From positions 180,279-244,278 of the forward strand of contig NZ_SMRP01000012.1 in assembly GCF_004353915.1 (NCBI RefSeq): 64,000 bases of DNA, given 5' to 3'. This document shows, piece by piece, positions 35,141-43,489 of the stretch. Made by a program: the position numbers and the translations under genes. The notes below the pieces were generated by a model. It had not been told where the DNA came from. It did not search any database and was given only the letters and a program-made list of their open reading frames with translations. How positions within the stretch are numbered: position 1 is the first letter of the stretch; the number at the start of each line of letters is the position of its first letter. Source of the stretch: Paraburkholderia silviterrae. Its GTDB lineage: Bacteria > Pseudomonadota > Gammaproteobacteria > Burkholderiales > Burkholderiaceae.

Positions 35141-36298
35141 ATGACCAAGACAACCGACACCCTGTTCGAGGCGTTTTCCTTTCCCAACGGCTTAACGCTA
35201 CGCAACCGCCTCGTCATGGCGCCGATGACAACATGGTCGTCGAACGCAGACGAAACTGTTTCCGATCAGGAGCTCGCCTGGTATCGCGCCCGAGCCGGTG
35301 GCGTCGGGCTTGTGCTGACCGGCTGCACGCATGTCATGGAAAACGGCGTTGGCTTCACGCATGAATTTGCCGCCTACGATGATCGTTTCATTCCAGGCTT
35401 GAGCCAGTTGGCACAGGCCGCTAAAAGCGGCGGTGCGCCCGCGGTATTGCAGATTTTTCATGCGGGCAACAAGGCCGTGCGCGGCTTGATTCCCGGCGGC
35501 GAAATGGTGAGCGCCTGCGCGACGAAAGCGCCACCCGGACCATTCAACGACGGCCAGCATTACAGCCGGGCGCTGGACCATGACGAAATACTGGAGGTGA
35601 TTCGTGCGTTTGGCGAAGCCACGCGGCGCGCCATCGAAGCGGGTTTCGATGGCGTAGAACTTCACGGCGCGCACGGATTCCTGATCCAGAACTTCCTCTC
35701 GCCGCTGTATAACCAGCGCACCGACGACTGGGGCGGATCACTGGAAAACCGCATGCGCTTTCCGTTGGAAGTGGTGCGGGAAGTTAAACGTGTTGTAGCC
35801 GCGCGTGCGGTACGTCCCTTCCTGGTGGGCTATCGCATCTCTCCGGAAGAGTCGGGAGAGGGATCACTACGCATCGGTGACGCGTGCTCGTTGATGGATC
35901 GGCTGATCGAGACTGGCATCGACTACCTGCACGTTTCGCTCTACAACCTGCTCGCGGGCAAGCCGCAGGACTATGCGGGCGATCAGACTACGATCGAACA
36001 GATCGTTGAACGTGTTGGTCGGCGTGTGCCGCTGATCGCGGCGGGCGGCATCGGCCAGCCGGAGCAGGCACGCAAGGCCCGCGCGGTCGGTCTGCCACTC
36101 GTGGCGGTCGGGCGTGGCCTCGCCACGACGCCGGACTGGGTGGAACTCAGCCGGATGCGAAGCAACAAGGCCATCGATATCGCGCTGGATTTCTCCCGCG
36201 AACCCGCAGAGCTTCGTATTCCTGACAAGCTATGGGACGCGATCAAGACGACCGCCGGATGGTTCCCCGTGCGCCACGATGCGCTCGATGTGGCTTGA
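35141..36298 (+). CDS. NADH:flavin oxidoreductase, Old Yellow Enzyme family
   Basis: 385-residue FMN TIM barrel. Seen are LVMAPMTTW near the N-terminus, LQIFHAGNKA, the GVELHGAHGFLIQNFLSP segment and NQRTDDWGGSLENR. It belongs to the single-domain group that reduces activated C=C bonds; it lacks the 4Fe-4S and second flavin domain of 2,4-dienoyl-CoA reductase. With the NmrA-like protein and the hydrolase pair it may process an unsaturated lactone or enone. It converges on the GMC fragment. Confidence 0.9.
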   Translation: MTKTTDTLFEAFSFPNGLTLRNRLVMAPMTTWSSNADETVSDQELAWYRARAGGVGLVLTGCTHVMENGVGFTHEFAAYDDRFIPGLSQLAQAAKSGGAPAVLQIFHAGNKAVRGLIPGGEMVSACATKAPPGPFNDGQHYSRALDHDEILEVIRAFGEATRRAIEAGFDGVELHGAHGFLIQNFLSPLYNQRTDDWGGSLENRMRFPLEVVREVKRVVAARAVRPFLVGYRISPEESGEGSLRIGDACSLMDRLIETGIDYLHVSLYNLLAGKPQDYAGDQTTIEQIVERVGRRVPLIAAGGIGQPEQARKARAVGLPLVAVGRGLATTPDWVELSRMRSNKAIDIALDFSREPAELRIPDKLWDAIKTTAGWFPVRHDALDVA

Positions 36299-36332
36299 CG
36301 CATCGTGGCCGCACGGAGTGTCGGGCGTCGGT

Positions 36333-36934
36333 CTAGACTGCGCGTGAGCACGCCGTCATTTCCCACCCGGCCGTGGTGCCGCTTTCGTTCGCGGGGTGCT
36401 CGGCACCGCGTCGCAACGGCTGTGCGGCGTCCTGCAAAATCATGTCGGCGGCTTTCTCGCCAATCATGATGACGGACGCATTGGTCGCGCCGGAGATGGG
36501 CGCGGGCATGATGGACGCATCCGCGACGCGCAGACCTTCGATGCCTCTTACGCGCAGGCGCGCGTCGACGACTGCGTAGGGATCGTTGTCCGGGCCCATC
36601 CGCGCGGTGCCATTGTGGTGGTAGACGGTGCCGCCGCGCTCGCGCGCGAAGTCGAGAATTTCCTGATCCGTGCAGATATCGTTGCCGGGGAAAATCTCGT
36701 CGACGTAGTAGGGCGCGAAAGGGCGCGCCTGCAACACCCTGCGCGCCATCTTCACGACCGCGACCATCGCTGTCTGATCGGACTGCGCCGCCAGGTAGTT
36801 CGGCTGGATAAGCGGGCCGATGTCGATATTCGTCGATAGCGCCTTTACGTATCCACGGCTTTCCGGACGCTGTTTATGCCCGCCAAGCGTCATGCCCGGA
36901 TAGTGGTCGAGCAGGCCCGGCAAGCCTTCGCGAT
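36333..36934 (-). pseudogene. GMC oxidoreductase C-terminal fragment, cut by IS6 element
   Basis: About 200 of the usual ~540 residues of a choline-dehydrogenase-type GMC oxidoreductase. Catalytic His is in VYHHNGTARMG, and GATNASVIMIGEKAADMI ends the domain. The N-terminal FAD-binding half is missing: the frame runs straight into the terminal repeat of the insertion sequence at 36935, and the DNA on the far side of the element does not encode it. The gene is therefore non-functional and was deleted together with the element's insertion. Confidence 0.85.
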
Positions 36935-36952
36935 GGCGTTGTCAACTTGACG
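36935..36952 (+). repeat. IS6 terminal inverted repeat, left
   Basis: GGCGTTGTCAACTTGACG; matches the right end at 14 of 18 positions including the first ten. Confidence 0.8.
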
Positions 36953-36993
36953 GCAACTGAGGGGGTAAGATGGAGAACGAATCGGTATCCTCA

Positions 36994-37725
36994 TCAATAT
37001 GCGCACTTGGCAGCATCGCTCACGGTCCAACGATTCCACGCTGCAAGGCGCGCCTTGAGTTTGGTGCGATGGGACTGCGCCGTCATGCGGTGGCGGGATA
37101 ATGCAAAGTGTTGACGGATCGGACCGAAGCTGGATAGAAACACCTGCGTGCGAAGCGGATCGCGAAACCCGTTCATAGCGCGCTCACGGCGACGCGTAGG
37201 TTGGTGACTGTTCTCGGCACGGTTATTCACCCGTGCAGCCGCCTTCACGAACACGTGCTTGACGCCCGCTAGTTCTGCGATGTCTGCCTTCGCCGCAGGG
37301 TAACTGCGCAGTTGGTCGGTGACGATTTTCCGGGGCATGGGATTCGATCGCAGCACATGCTTGAAGAAGCGTTTGGCTGCGGCCTTGTCCCGGTGCTTCT
37401 GCAGAAGCACATCCAGCTCGGCGCCGCATTCATCCACGGCCCTCCACAGCACGTAGGACTCGCCGCGCAGCTTCACGAACACTTCGTCCAGATGCCACGT
37501 GCTGCCAGGCTTGCGTCGCACCGCCTTTGCGCGCCCTGCGAAGGCGGCTCCGAACTTGTCGCACCAGCAACGGATTGTCTCGTAGGTCACCACCACGCCC
37601 CGCTCAAGCAGCAACTCCTCAATATCGCGCAGGCTCAGGTTGAAGCGGAAATACCAGCGAACGGCGCAGCTGATGACGCTCGCGGGGAAGCGGTGACCGT
37701 GGTAAAGCGACTTCGTCTTTTTCAT
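36994..37725 (-). CDS. IS6-family transposase
   Basis: 243 residues. An N-terminal HTH-like region (SLRDIEELLLERGVVV, a classic IS6 motif) precedes a DDE catalytic core: Asp80 in STWHLDEVF, Asp137 in KIVTDQLRSY and Glu171 in NNRAENSHQPTRRRER. The frame is intact, so the element could still be mobile. It is transcribed toward the GMC fragment. Confidence 0.93.
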   Translation of the reverse strand: MKKTKSLYHGHRFPASVISCAVRWYFRFNLSLRDIEELLLERGVVVTYETIRCWCDKFGAAFAGRAKAVRRKPGSTWHLDEVFVKLRGESYVLWRAVDECGAELDVLLQKHRDKAAAKRFFKHVLRSNPMPRKIVTDQLRSYPAAKADIAELAGVKHVFVKAAARVNNRAENSHQPTRRRERAMNGFRDPLRTQVFLSSFGPIRQHFALSRHRMTAQSHRTKLKARLAAWNRWTVSDAAKCAY

Positions 37726-37749
37726 CGCCTCATTTTAACGCCCCGCACT

Positions 37750-37767
37750 CGCTAACCTGACAACGCC
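37750..37767 (-). repeat. IS6 terminal inverted repeat, right
   Basis: Reads GGCGTTGTCAGGTTAGCG on the minus strand; partner of the left repeat at 36935-36952. The 180 bases from here to the next gene hold only a small dyad (GGTAGA/TCTACC, 37870-37885). Confidence 0.8.
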
Positions 37768-37947
37768 GATTTCAGGACTTTGTGCGATCGTTGTTGCCAC
37801 ATCGATGGCAGCCGAAACAGGCCAATGTCTAACCTTGCCTGTCAAGACGAGGATCGCTGATCGCTTATAGGTAGAAAGGTCTACCGCCGCCTTATTATGA
37901 CGTTGCCTCGTTGCTTGCAATCGATACGAACGCCCCTGAGCTAAAAT

Positions 37948-39099
37948 CTAGAGCCCTATCATCAGGTGTGGCTTCCCGACCACGATCCCGCCGTCGAAGC
38001 CGTGAATCTGCGAGAGCCACTTCGATTCGGGCAAGGTTGGCGGTGCCAGATGAGACAGAACCAATGTTTTGACTTCGGCGGCGCTAGCAATTTCGCCGAG
38101 CTTTGTCGCCTCCGTATGTCCCTGTTTTAGATGTCGGAGCTTCGCCGCATGTGCAAGGCTTAATGGTTGCGGGAAAAGACTCGTCGCCCAATCGAGGTCA
38201 ATGGCTTCGTGGACCAGAATGTCGGCGCCTTTTGCCAGCTCGACGAGGTTATCGCACTTCGTGGTATCGCCGGAAAATACGATGATTCCATCGGCAGACT
38301 CGAAGCGAAATGCAAATGCAGGAAACATCGGGCGATGATTGACCAGAATTGCCGATACCAGAACATTTTCATCCCGATAGATCGGAAAGGGACGCATTCC
38401 GGGTGCAGGGTTCGCGAACGATGCGTTCAGCCCCTCAGGTAATACGATGTCATGCACATCGATATAGCGATGGGGGTTCGGCATGCCACTGTCCGTGATG
38501 TTGTCGTTCAAATCGGACGCAAACCCCCGATAGAGCGCCTCAGTCATGTCTCGCGTCCCGGGTTGAGGGCGGTCGGGGCTGATGAGCTCCGACCTCTGTC
38601 GATCTGCATAAAACGCTGTCTGCGCTGCCGGTACGCAACCTGGCCCGTATATCTGGACCGGTGACTTGCGGCGCGGCACGCCATCCGTCGCCCCGAACAG
38701 CAGCAGCTCGGAATAGTCGACCACATGGTCAGCATGCAGATGTGTGATGAATGCCGTCCGAAGCGTATCGAGACCGCCAGGCAGTGTAGCGGCTCCCGGA
38801 CTTCCGAGGCCACAGGCGAAATAGGCGTCGAGCCAGCCGCGTCCGAAGTCGACGAGATAGACATCGTTGCCAACAACCACAGCAGACGAAATTCCGCCAC
38901 AGCCGCAGCCTCGCCATGACGTCCTGCCCCCGCCCACGCCGAGCAGCACGAGCCGCGTTCTGGCTCGTGTAGTGGATGGTGCCACCGACTCGGCGTTGGC
39001 CGTGCTGTGTCCACCAACGGCGACTCCGAGCGCCAGAGAACTGGCGCCAATCAACAAGTTTCTGCGTGCTTTGTCCATGGGATTCAAATAGGTTTGCAT
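37948..39099 (-). CDS. Metallo-beta-lactamase-fold hydrolase with Tat-like signal
   Basis: 383 residues from the ATG at 39099 (a later ATG at 39078 is possible). The N-terminus reads DKARRNLLIGASSLALG, a twin-arginine-type signal ending near STANA, so export is likely. The zinc motif THLHADHVVD, a second metal Asp in VFSGDTTKCDN and a late His in SHLAPP are all present, as in arylsulfatase- or RNase Z-like enzymes of this fold. The DNA here is less G+C-rich than the catabolic clusters. It follows the porin gene on the same strand with 104 bases between. The substrate is unknown. Confidence 0.82.
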   Translation of the reverse strand: MQTYLNPMDKARRNLLIGASSLALGVAVGGHSTANAESVAPSTTRARTRLVLLGVGGGRTSWRGCGCGGISSAVVVGNDVYLVDFGRGWLDAYFACGLGSPGAATLPGGLDTLRTAFITHLHADHVVDYSELLLFGATDGVPRRKSPVQIYGPGCVPAAQTAFYADRQRSELISPDRPQPGTRDMTEALYRGFASDLNDNITDSGMPNPHRYIDVHDIVLPEGLNASFANPAPGMRPFPIYRDENVLVSAILVNHRPMFPAFAFRFESADGIIVFSGDTTKCDNLVELAKGADILVHEAIDLDWATSLFPQPLSLAHAAKLRHLKQGHTEATKLGEIASAAEVKTLVLSHLAPPTLPESKWLSQIHGFDGGIVVGKPHLMIGL

Positions 39100-39203
39100 T
39101 GTCTGGTAAAGCCCTCGAACATGACGTCGGCATCTGTACTGCAGCTCAGTCATTGCTCGAGGGGCCACATAGGAGAACGGCCAGGCGCCGTATGGGTACA
39201 GTT

Positions 39204-40331
39204 TCAAAACCGGTGTCGAATGCCGGCGATGACCGAGGTTTGCAGATTGCCGCTCGAAGACGGCTGCGTGTACAGGGTCGCGTAGCGTGCGTCGCCGGAT
39301 GCATGTTGATAAAGCCCTATTGCGTACAGGTCAGTTCGCTTCGAAAGAAAATAGTCGACACCCAGATTCACCTGTTGGTATCGCGGATGCTCGCCCTGAT
39401 CGTTGTGCCCATTGGTATAGATGTAAGCCGTCCCGAATCGCAATTGCGGACTTATCTGATAATTGCAATTGATCTCGTAATTGTCGGCCCGTGCCGAATT
39501 GATCGAGGCGTCGAATGCCGTATGACTGAATAGTAGACCGACTGTCGCGTGTCCAATGGAATAGGAGCCACCCGCGGCGAAAACTTGGTGTCTGCGGATG
39601 ACACCGCTCCCCCCCAGCAGGGCGAGCCCGGCGGTACCACCATAGTCCGAGTTGGTGCCGCTTCCGGACCCGCCGATCGCGCCCGCCGTGCCTGCGGCAT
39701 CAGGGTTGTCCAGGCGAAAATAGCCCGCGCCCATCGCAAGAGCACTGCGGACATAGCGTGTCCCCACACTCCAGGCTCGATTATTGGAGAATGCGCCCGG
39801 TTGATTGCTGAGGGCGTAGAGGCCGCCGAACGTCAGGCCGTAATAATTGTTACCGGTGTATTTTATTGAATTGTTGACACGAAAAGCTGGCGCGAGATCG
39901 TCAATATTCCCTACGTGGGCACCGACGATCGACGCCCACGCTGACGCCGAACTTAAAAAGCCGACAAAATCCAGTACCGATTCGTACTGTCGGCCAAACG
40001 TCAACGCGCCATATTCACTGTTTTTCAAGCCGATATACGCCTGCCGCCCGAATTCACGATTCCCTTGCCCAAACTTCCCGCTATTGATGTCGAATCCATT
40101 TTCGAGCCGGAAAACTGCCTGCGTGCCGCCGTCCAGGTCCTCGGCACCCAGCAATCCCCATCGATCGCCACTCAGGTTGCTGGACTGCGCCTTCCATGCA
40201 CGATTTCCCTGTTGGTTGCTGACATAGGCGAATCCGGTATCGAGGATGCCGTATATCCCGACGTGGCTTTGCGCGGAACACAACGTTGGGGAGCCAACCA
40301 GCACGGCGATTATTGAAAGTCGCTTCCTCAC
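39204..40331 (-). CDS. Outer-membrane porin, Burkholderia OmpC-like family
   Basis: 375 residues. A signal peptide ending near TLCSA is followed by HVGIYGILDTGF, the standard first strand of Gram-negative porin_4 proteins. Further landmarks are SGDRWGLLGAEDLDGG, the FGRQAYIGL loop entry, the VDYFLSKRTDLYAIG strand and a terminal Phe (IRHRF). It forms trimeric 16-strand channels. It is the most divergent of the three porins here and lies next to less G+C-rich DNA. The 8-mer TGTCTCAA (40338-40345) upstream of its start resembles half of the TetR operator described at 50751-50806. Confidence 0.93.
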   Translation of the reverse strand: MRKRLSIIAVLVGSPTLCSAQSHVGIYGILDTGFAYVSNQQGNRAWKAQSSNLSGDRWGLLGAEDLDGGTQAVFRLENGFDINSGKFGQGNREFGRQAYIGLKNSEYGALTFGRQYESVLDFVGFLSSASAWASIVGAHVGNIDDLAPAFRVNNSIKYTGNNYYGLTFGGLYALSNQPGAFSNNRAWSVGTRYVRSALAMGAGYFRLDNPDAAGTAGAIGGSGSGTNSDYGGTAGLALLGGSGVIRRHQVFAAGGSYSIGHATVGLLFSHTAFDASINSARADNYEINCNYQISPQLRFGTAYIYTNGHNDQGEHPRYQQVNLGVDYFLSKRTDLYAIGLYQHASGDARYATLYTQPSSSGNLQTSVIAGIRHRF

Positions 40332-40749
40332 TATACATGTCTCAATCGATTAGTTATTCGAAGTTATTTTTATAGATATTTTTTGTGGATAATTTTTAAT
40401 TGTGCCCATGACCGGCTGATAATGGACTCAAACGTTGGCGATTTGGGTGTCGCTCTATTTACCCCTGTAGTTGTCTCATGCGTTTGCGAGACCTAGGTGT
40501 GTGTTTCAGATGCTCCCTGCGACTGCAGCAGGGTAAGCAGCGAAGGCAGCCAGCGCGGCACGGTTTGCCTGCAGGAAGTGTGGCACCGGACCAGCATGTT
40601 GTTGCTGGATGGGCCACCTCCTCAACGTTACGACGTCCAGTTTGCATGGCGATTTGTCGGGATGATCCAATGTTGCATGGAAGCATTCGGTCGGTGGCAA
40701 ATCAGGTGTCCCGCAATAGCGGACTTGCTCCCGGTACCACGGGGCGCAG
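40332..40749. other. Intergenic, AT-rich porin promoter region then no recognisable gene
   Basis: 40340-40420 is strikingly AT-rich and probably holds the porin promoter. GTCTC...GAGAC dyad at 40473-40491. From about 40500 to 40749 I find no convincing gene; short open frames there resemble nothing I recognise. Confidence 0.5.
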
Positions 40750-40885
40750 ATCAGGAATGCAGGCGAGAGCAGAGAGCGTGGAAATTCCCGTCGAGTCCTG
40801 AATGCACTTGACGGCTGGCAGCGACGGCATTTGCACGCAAGCGGATGCGAGGATCACGTCAACGCCGGTGGTATCCAGCGCTCCA
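40750..40885 (-). pseudogene. Maleate isomerase remnant
   Basis: On the minus strand this reads TTGVDVILASACVQMPSLPA and continues VKCIQDSTGISTLSALA. It matches residues about 187-215 of the intact maleate isomerase encoded at 42265-43023 (RGVDTVVLSACVQMPSLPAL), including the second catalytic Cys. The rest of the gene is gone. It sits directly downstream of the MFS gene, so two maleate isomerase genes once flanked the transporter. Confidence 0.75.
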
Positions 40886-40893
40886 CTCCGACT

Positions 40894-42174
40894 TCAGGTC
40901 TCGGCACTCGCGAGCTGAGCGTCCAACGGGGATGATTGCAGTGCGCGATATTTGCCGAGCGAGACGAGAAGTACGCAGGCGACGAGGAGCACCAACGGCG
41001 CGAGCCGCAGCGGCAGTTCGTAGCTGCCATTCAGGTCGAAGTAGCGGCCCGCCAGAAGCGGTCCGATCACTGCGCCGAAGGCATAGCCCGCGAATGCGAT
41101 GCCATAGTGCAGTCCAAAACGACGCAGGCCCAGATAGGCGCGAATGAGATAGGAGAGGAGGTCACCTTCGGCACCGATCGCAAGCCCAATACAGGCGCAT
41201 GCGAACAGGGCGGATTGGACAGACGCGGCGTTCATGAGTAGCAGGTACCCCGCCGCACCTGCGAGAAAAAACCCGGCGCCGACAAACGGAGCGTGAAACC
41301 GGTCGATCAGGATGCCGGAAAGCAGGCGTCCGACGAGAATGCCCACACCGATGAGCGAGGCGCAATGCGCTGCTGCGCCAGCGGACAGACCGCGATCCGT
41401 GAGCAGCGCGGGCAGGTGCGGATTGAGCGAAAGCGTCGCGCTCGACGTCAGAAAGGCGACGGCAAAAATGGTACAAAGCTTTACCGCTGAAAATGCAGGC
41501 TCCGAGCCAGCACCGTTGATGAAGCGATCGTGGCGTCGGGCGGATCGCGTTGCCGTTTTGCGCTCCCTGATCAGCGCGCATGCAAGCAGGGAGCCGACAA
41601 GCGAGACGCACGCGATGATCTGGTAAGTGGCGCGCCAGTGGACCGCTGCGATAAGATGCTGTGTCGCTGTTGGCGCTGCTGCGGCGCCAACGCCAAGGCC
41701 AATCATGGCGCAGCCAGTTGCGAGCCCAAGGCGCCGGTCAAACCATTGCGGGAGGATCGCGAGATAGCCGAGCACGGACGTCGCCGCGCCAGATACGCCG
41801 ATTACCAGCGAGAGCGCAATCCACTCGCCTATGCTTCCGCTCTGCAGACTCATGCACGCCACGGCGATACTGAACACGATGGCCGAGGCGAGAATCACAC
41901 GGCGCACGCCGAAACGGTCCATCAGCATCCCAATGAAGGGGCTTGCGGCCGCCAGGCCTCCCATTGACGCGGCGTACGATACGACCGCCTGTTCTCGCGT
42001 CCAGTGAAACTCGCGCAGAATCGCGGGCGCGAAAACTCCAGCGGTCGCATTGAACGCCGGTGCGTAGCCGATTGCCATGCCGATTGCCGCACCGGCGACG
42101 ATGGCGGCAAGCTGCGCCTTGCCGGGCTCATCTTGAACTGCCGGTTGAGGGGGCGCTGCGGGTGTTACGTTCAT
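40894..42174 (-). CDS. MFS transporter
   Basis: 426 residues with twelve predicted hydrophobic segments and a typical loop-2/3 motif GMLMDRFGVRRV. It resembles the oxalate/formate antiporter and monocarboxylate-type MFS members (EFHWTREQAVVSYAASMGG). Encoded after maleate isomerase with 90 bases between, it probably imports the substrate of the aryl-CoA operon or exports an intermediate. The broken isomerase remnant lies 8 bases after its stop. Confidence 0.87.
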   Translation of the reverse strand: MNVTPAAPPQPAVQDEPGKAQLAAIVAGAAIGMAIGYAPAFNATAGVFAPAILREFHWTREQAVVSYAASMGGLAAASPFIGMLMDRFGVRRVILASAIVFSIAVACMSLQSGSIGEWIALSLVIGVSGAATSVLGYLAILPQWFDRRLGLATGCAMIGLGVGAAAAPTATQHLIAAVHWRATYQIIACVSLVGSLLACALIRERKTATRSARRHDRFINGAGSEPAFSAVKLCTIFAVAFLTSSATLSLNPHLPALLTDRGLSAGAAAHCASLIGVGILVGRLLSGILIDRFHAPFVGAGFFLAGAAGYLLLMNAASVQSALFACACIGLAIGAEGDLLSYLIRAYLGLRRFGLHYGIAFAGYAFGAVIGPLLAGRYFDLNGSYELPLRLAPLVLLVACVLLVSLGKYRALQSSPLDAQLASAET

Positions 42175-42264
42175 GATTGTCTCCTCATGGCTCGTTGCCG
42201 GCGTGGCGCTGTGGCCGATCTCTCCGGACGGAAGGCGAATGCTGGTTGCGTCAGGCGGAGCAGG

Positions 42265-43023
42265 TCAGTCGAGACCGCGGCGGTCGCCGAGGTACGCGCC
42301 TGCACCCTGAAGTTGTGGTTCTAGCCCGAGTCGTTTGAGCATTTGCCGGACCGTGCACGCGGCCGTCGATGTGACCGGGATGCCAAGTGCCTGTTGAGCA
42401 CGTTGTAGCGCCGGCAGCGATGGCATCTGTACACACGCCGATAGCACGACTGTGTCTACGCCGCGCACGTTCAAGCGCTTGACGTCGTCGAGCAGCGTGA
42501 GCGGGTCGCGCGCGCCCACATCGAGGTTGTCTTCGATCGAGAAATTGATGGCGTCCTGCACCTCGATATCTTCCGCCTCGATGTAATCAACCACGCGACG
42601 CGTGAGCGCATCGCTGTACGGTGCCATGAGCGAAATGCGCTTTGCGCCGAAGCTCTTGAGCTCATCGACGATCGCACCCGCCGAGGTCATCACTTGCGAC
42701 GGCACGCCTTGCGGGCCTATCGCGTCACGCAGCGCCTGCGCAGCCGTTCGGTGGTAGCCGTGACCCATGCACATGATGGCGACGAGGCACGCGGTGCTGA
42801 GCACGTCCACGCGCGCGTCAGCAAGCTCGACTGCGCATCGGCCCATGTCGCGGTTCATGTTTTCCAGCTCTTCGGCAACCACCTTGTGCATACGTACACG
42901 GCTGGCGTGAAACGTGAATGCGTGCTCGGGATGGTCCTGCATGTATGACGCGAACATCGCGGGAATTTCCTTTTCCATCGTGATGTTCGAGCTGGGCACG
43001 ATCTGCCCGATGCGGTAGTTCAT
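42265..43023 (-). CDS. maiA: Maleate isomerase (maleate cis-trans isomerase)
   Basis: 252 residues, Asp/Glu racemase superfamily. It begins MNYRIGQIVPSSNITME, nearly the signature of NicE/MaiA enzymes. The two catalytic cysteines are Cys79 (STACLVAIM) and Cys197 (SACVQMPS), spaced as in Nocardia maleate isomerase. It converts maleate to fumarate. The start is fixed at MNYRIG; the frame continues upstream over the thioesterase gene without similarity. Seven bases separate it from the thioesterase stop. It implies that the operon's ring-cleavage products are drained as maleate. Confidence 0.9.
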   Translation of the reverse strand: MNYRIGQIVPSSNITMEKEIPAMFASYMQDHPEHAFTFHASRVRMHKVVAEELENMNRDMGRCAVELADARVDVLSTACLVAIMCMGHGYHRTAAQALRDAIGPQGVPSQVMTSAGAIVDELKSFGAKRISLMAPYSDALTRRVVDYIEAEDIEVQDAINFSIEDNLDVGARDPLTLLDDVKRLNVRGVDTVVLSACVQMPSLPALQRAQQALGIPVTSTAACTVRQMLKRLGLEPQLQGAGAYLGDRRGLD

Positions 43024-43030
43024 TCTCTGT

Positions 43031-43489
43031 TTACCTCGTTGTGTCGGCGCGCGTATGTCGCGCCAGTGTCGCGCGAAGCGGCGCGGGGATCTCCGTGCTT
43101 TCCCGCACGTGGGCGTGGACGCAGATCGGTGAGAATCGGGCACTGAAGACTCGTTCGCCGCCCGGGCGCCTGCCTTCGCAGTGAAAGTCGAAACTGCGCG
43201 TGCGTATCTCGCCCACGTAGCATTCGAGATCGACCACGTTGTTGGGCCAGAGCGTGCCGGAGAAGTCGAACGTCATGCCGCGGCAGGGCAAGCCCACGCC
43301 GTATTGCTGACCGAGCGACTCGCCGGATCCGCCGGCAATGTGATCCTTGAATAGCGTGAGCGCGCCGAGTAGATACTCCGGAAAGCGCCCGGTGTAGACG
43401 ACGCCAGCCGGATCGCAATCGCCCCAACGCACCGTGCGTCGCACAACAAATGGCGATTCGTCCAGCACGTACTCGTAACTTTGCGTCAT
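43031..43489 (-). CDS. Hot-dog acyl-CoA thioesterase, 4-hydroxybenzoyl-CoA type
   Basis: 152 residues. The active-site segment VRWGDCDPAGVVYTGRFPEY carries the Asp of 4-hydroxybenzoyl-CoA thioesterase-type enzymes. It releases CoA from an aromatic or ring-cleaved acyl-CoA. The start ATG overlaps the stop of the flavin monooxygenase gene as ATGA. A gentisyl-CoA thioesterase role is suggested by the neighbouring hydroxylase. Confidence 0.85.
   Translation of the reverse strand: MTQSYEYVLDESPFVVRRTVRWGDCDPAGVVYTGRFPEYLLGALTLFKDHIAGGSGESLGQQYGVGLPCRGMTFDFSGTLWPNNVVDLECYVGEIRTRSFDFHCEGRRPGGERVFSARFSPICVHAHVRESTEIPAPLRATLARHTRADTTR

Larger units (their letters stand above)
36935..37767 (-). mobile_element. 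IS6-family insertion sequence, 833 bp
   Basis: A single DDE transposase is bounded by imperfect terminal inverted repeats beginning GGCGTTGTCA on both ends. The flanking 8-mers are TTCGCGAT (36927-36934) and GATTTCAG (37768-37775), which do not match, so there is no target-site duplication. IS6 elements normally leave 8 bp; its absence fits an adjacent deletion or recombination between copies. Confidence 0.85.

Noticed and set aside
40338..40345. A full TetR operator upstream of the first porin
   Set aside because: Only one half (TGTCTCAA) matches; the other half is absent, so I do not call a site.
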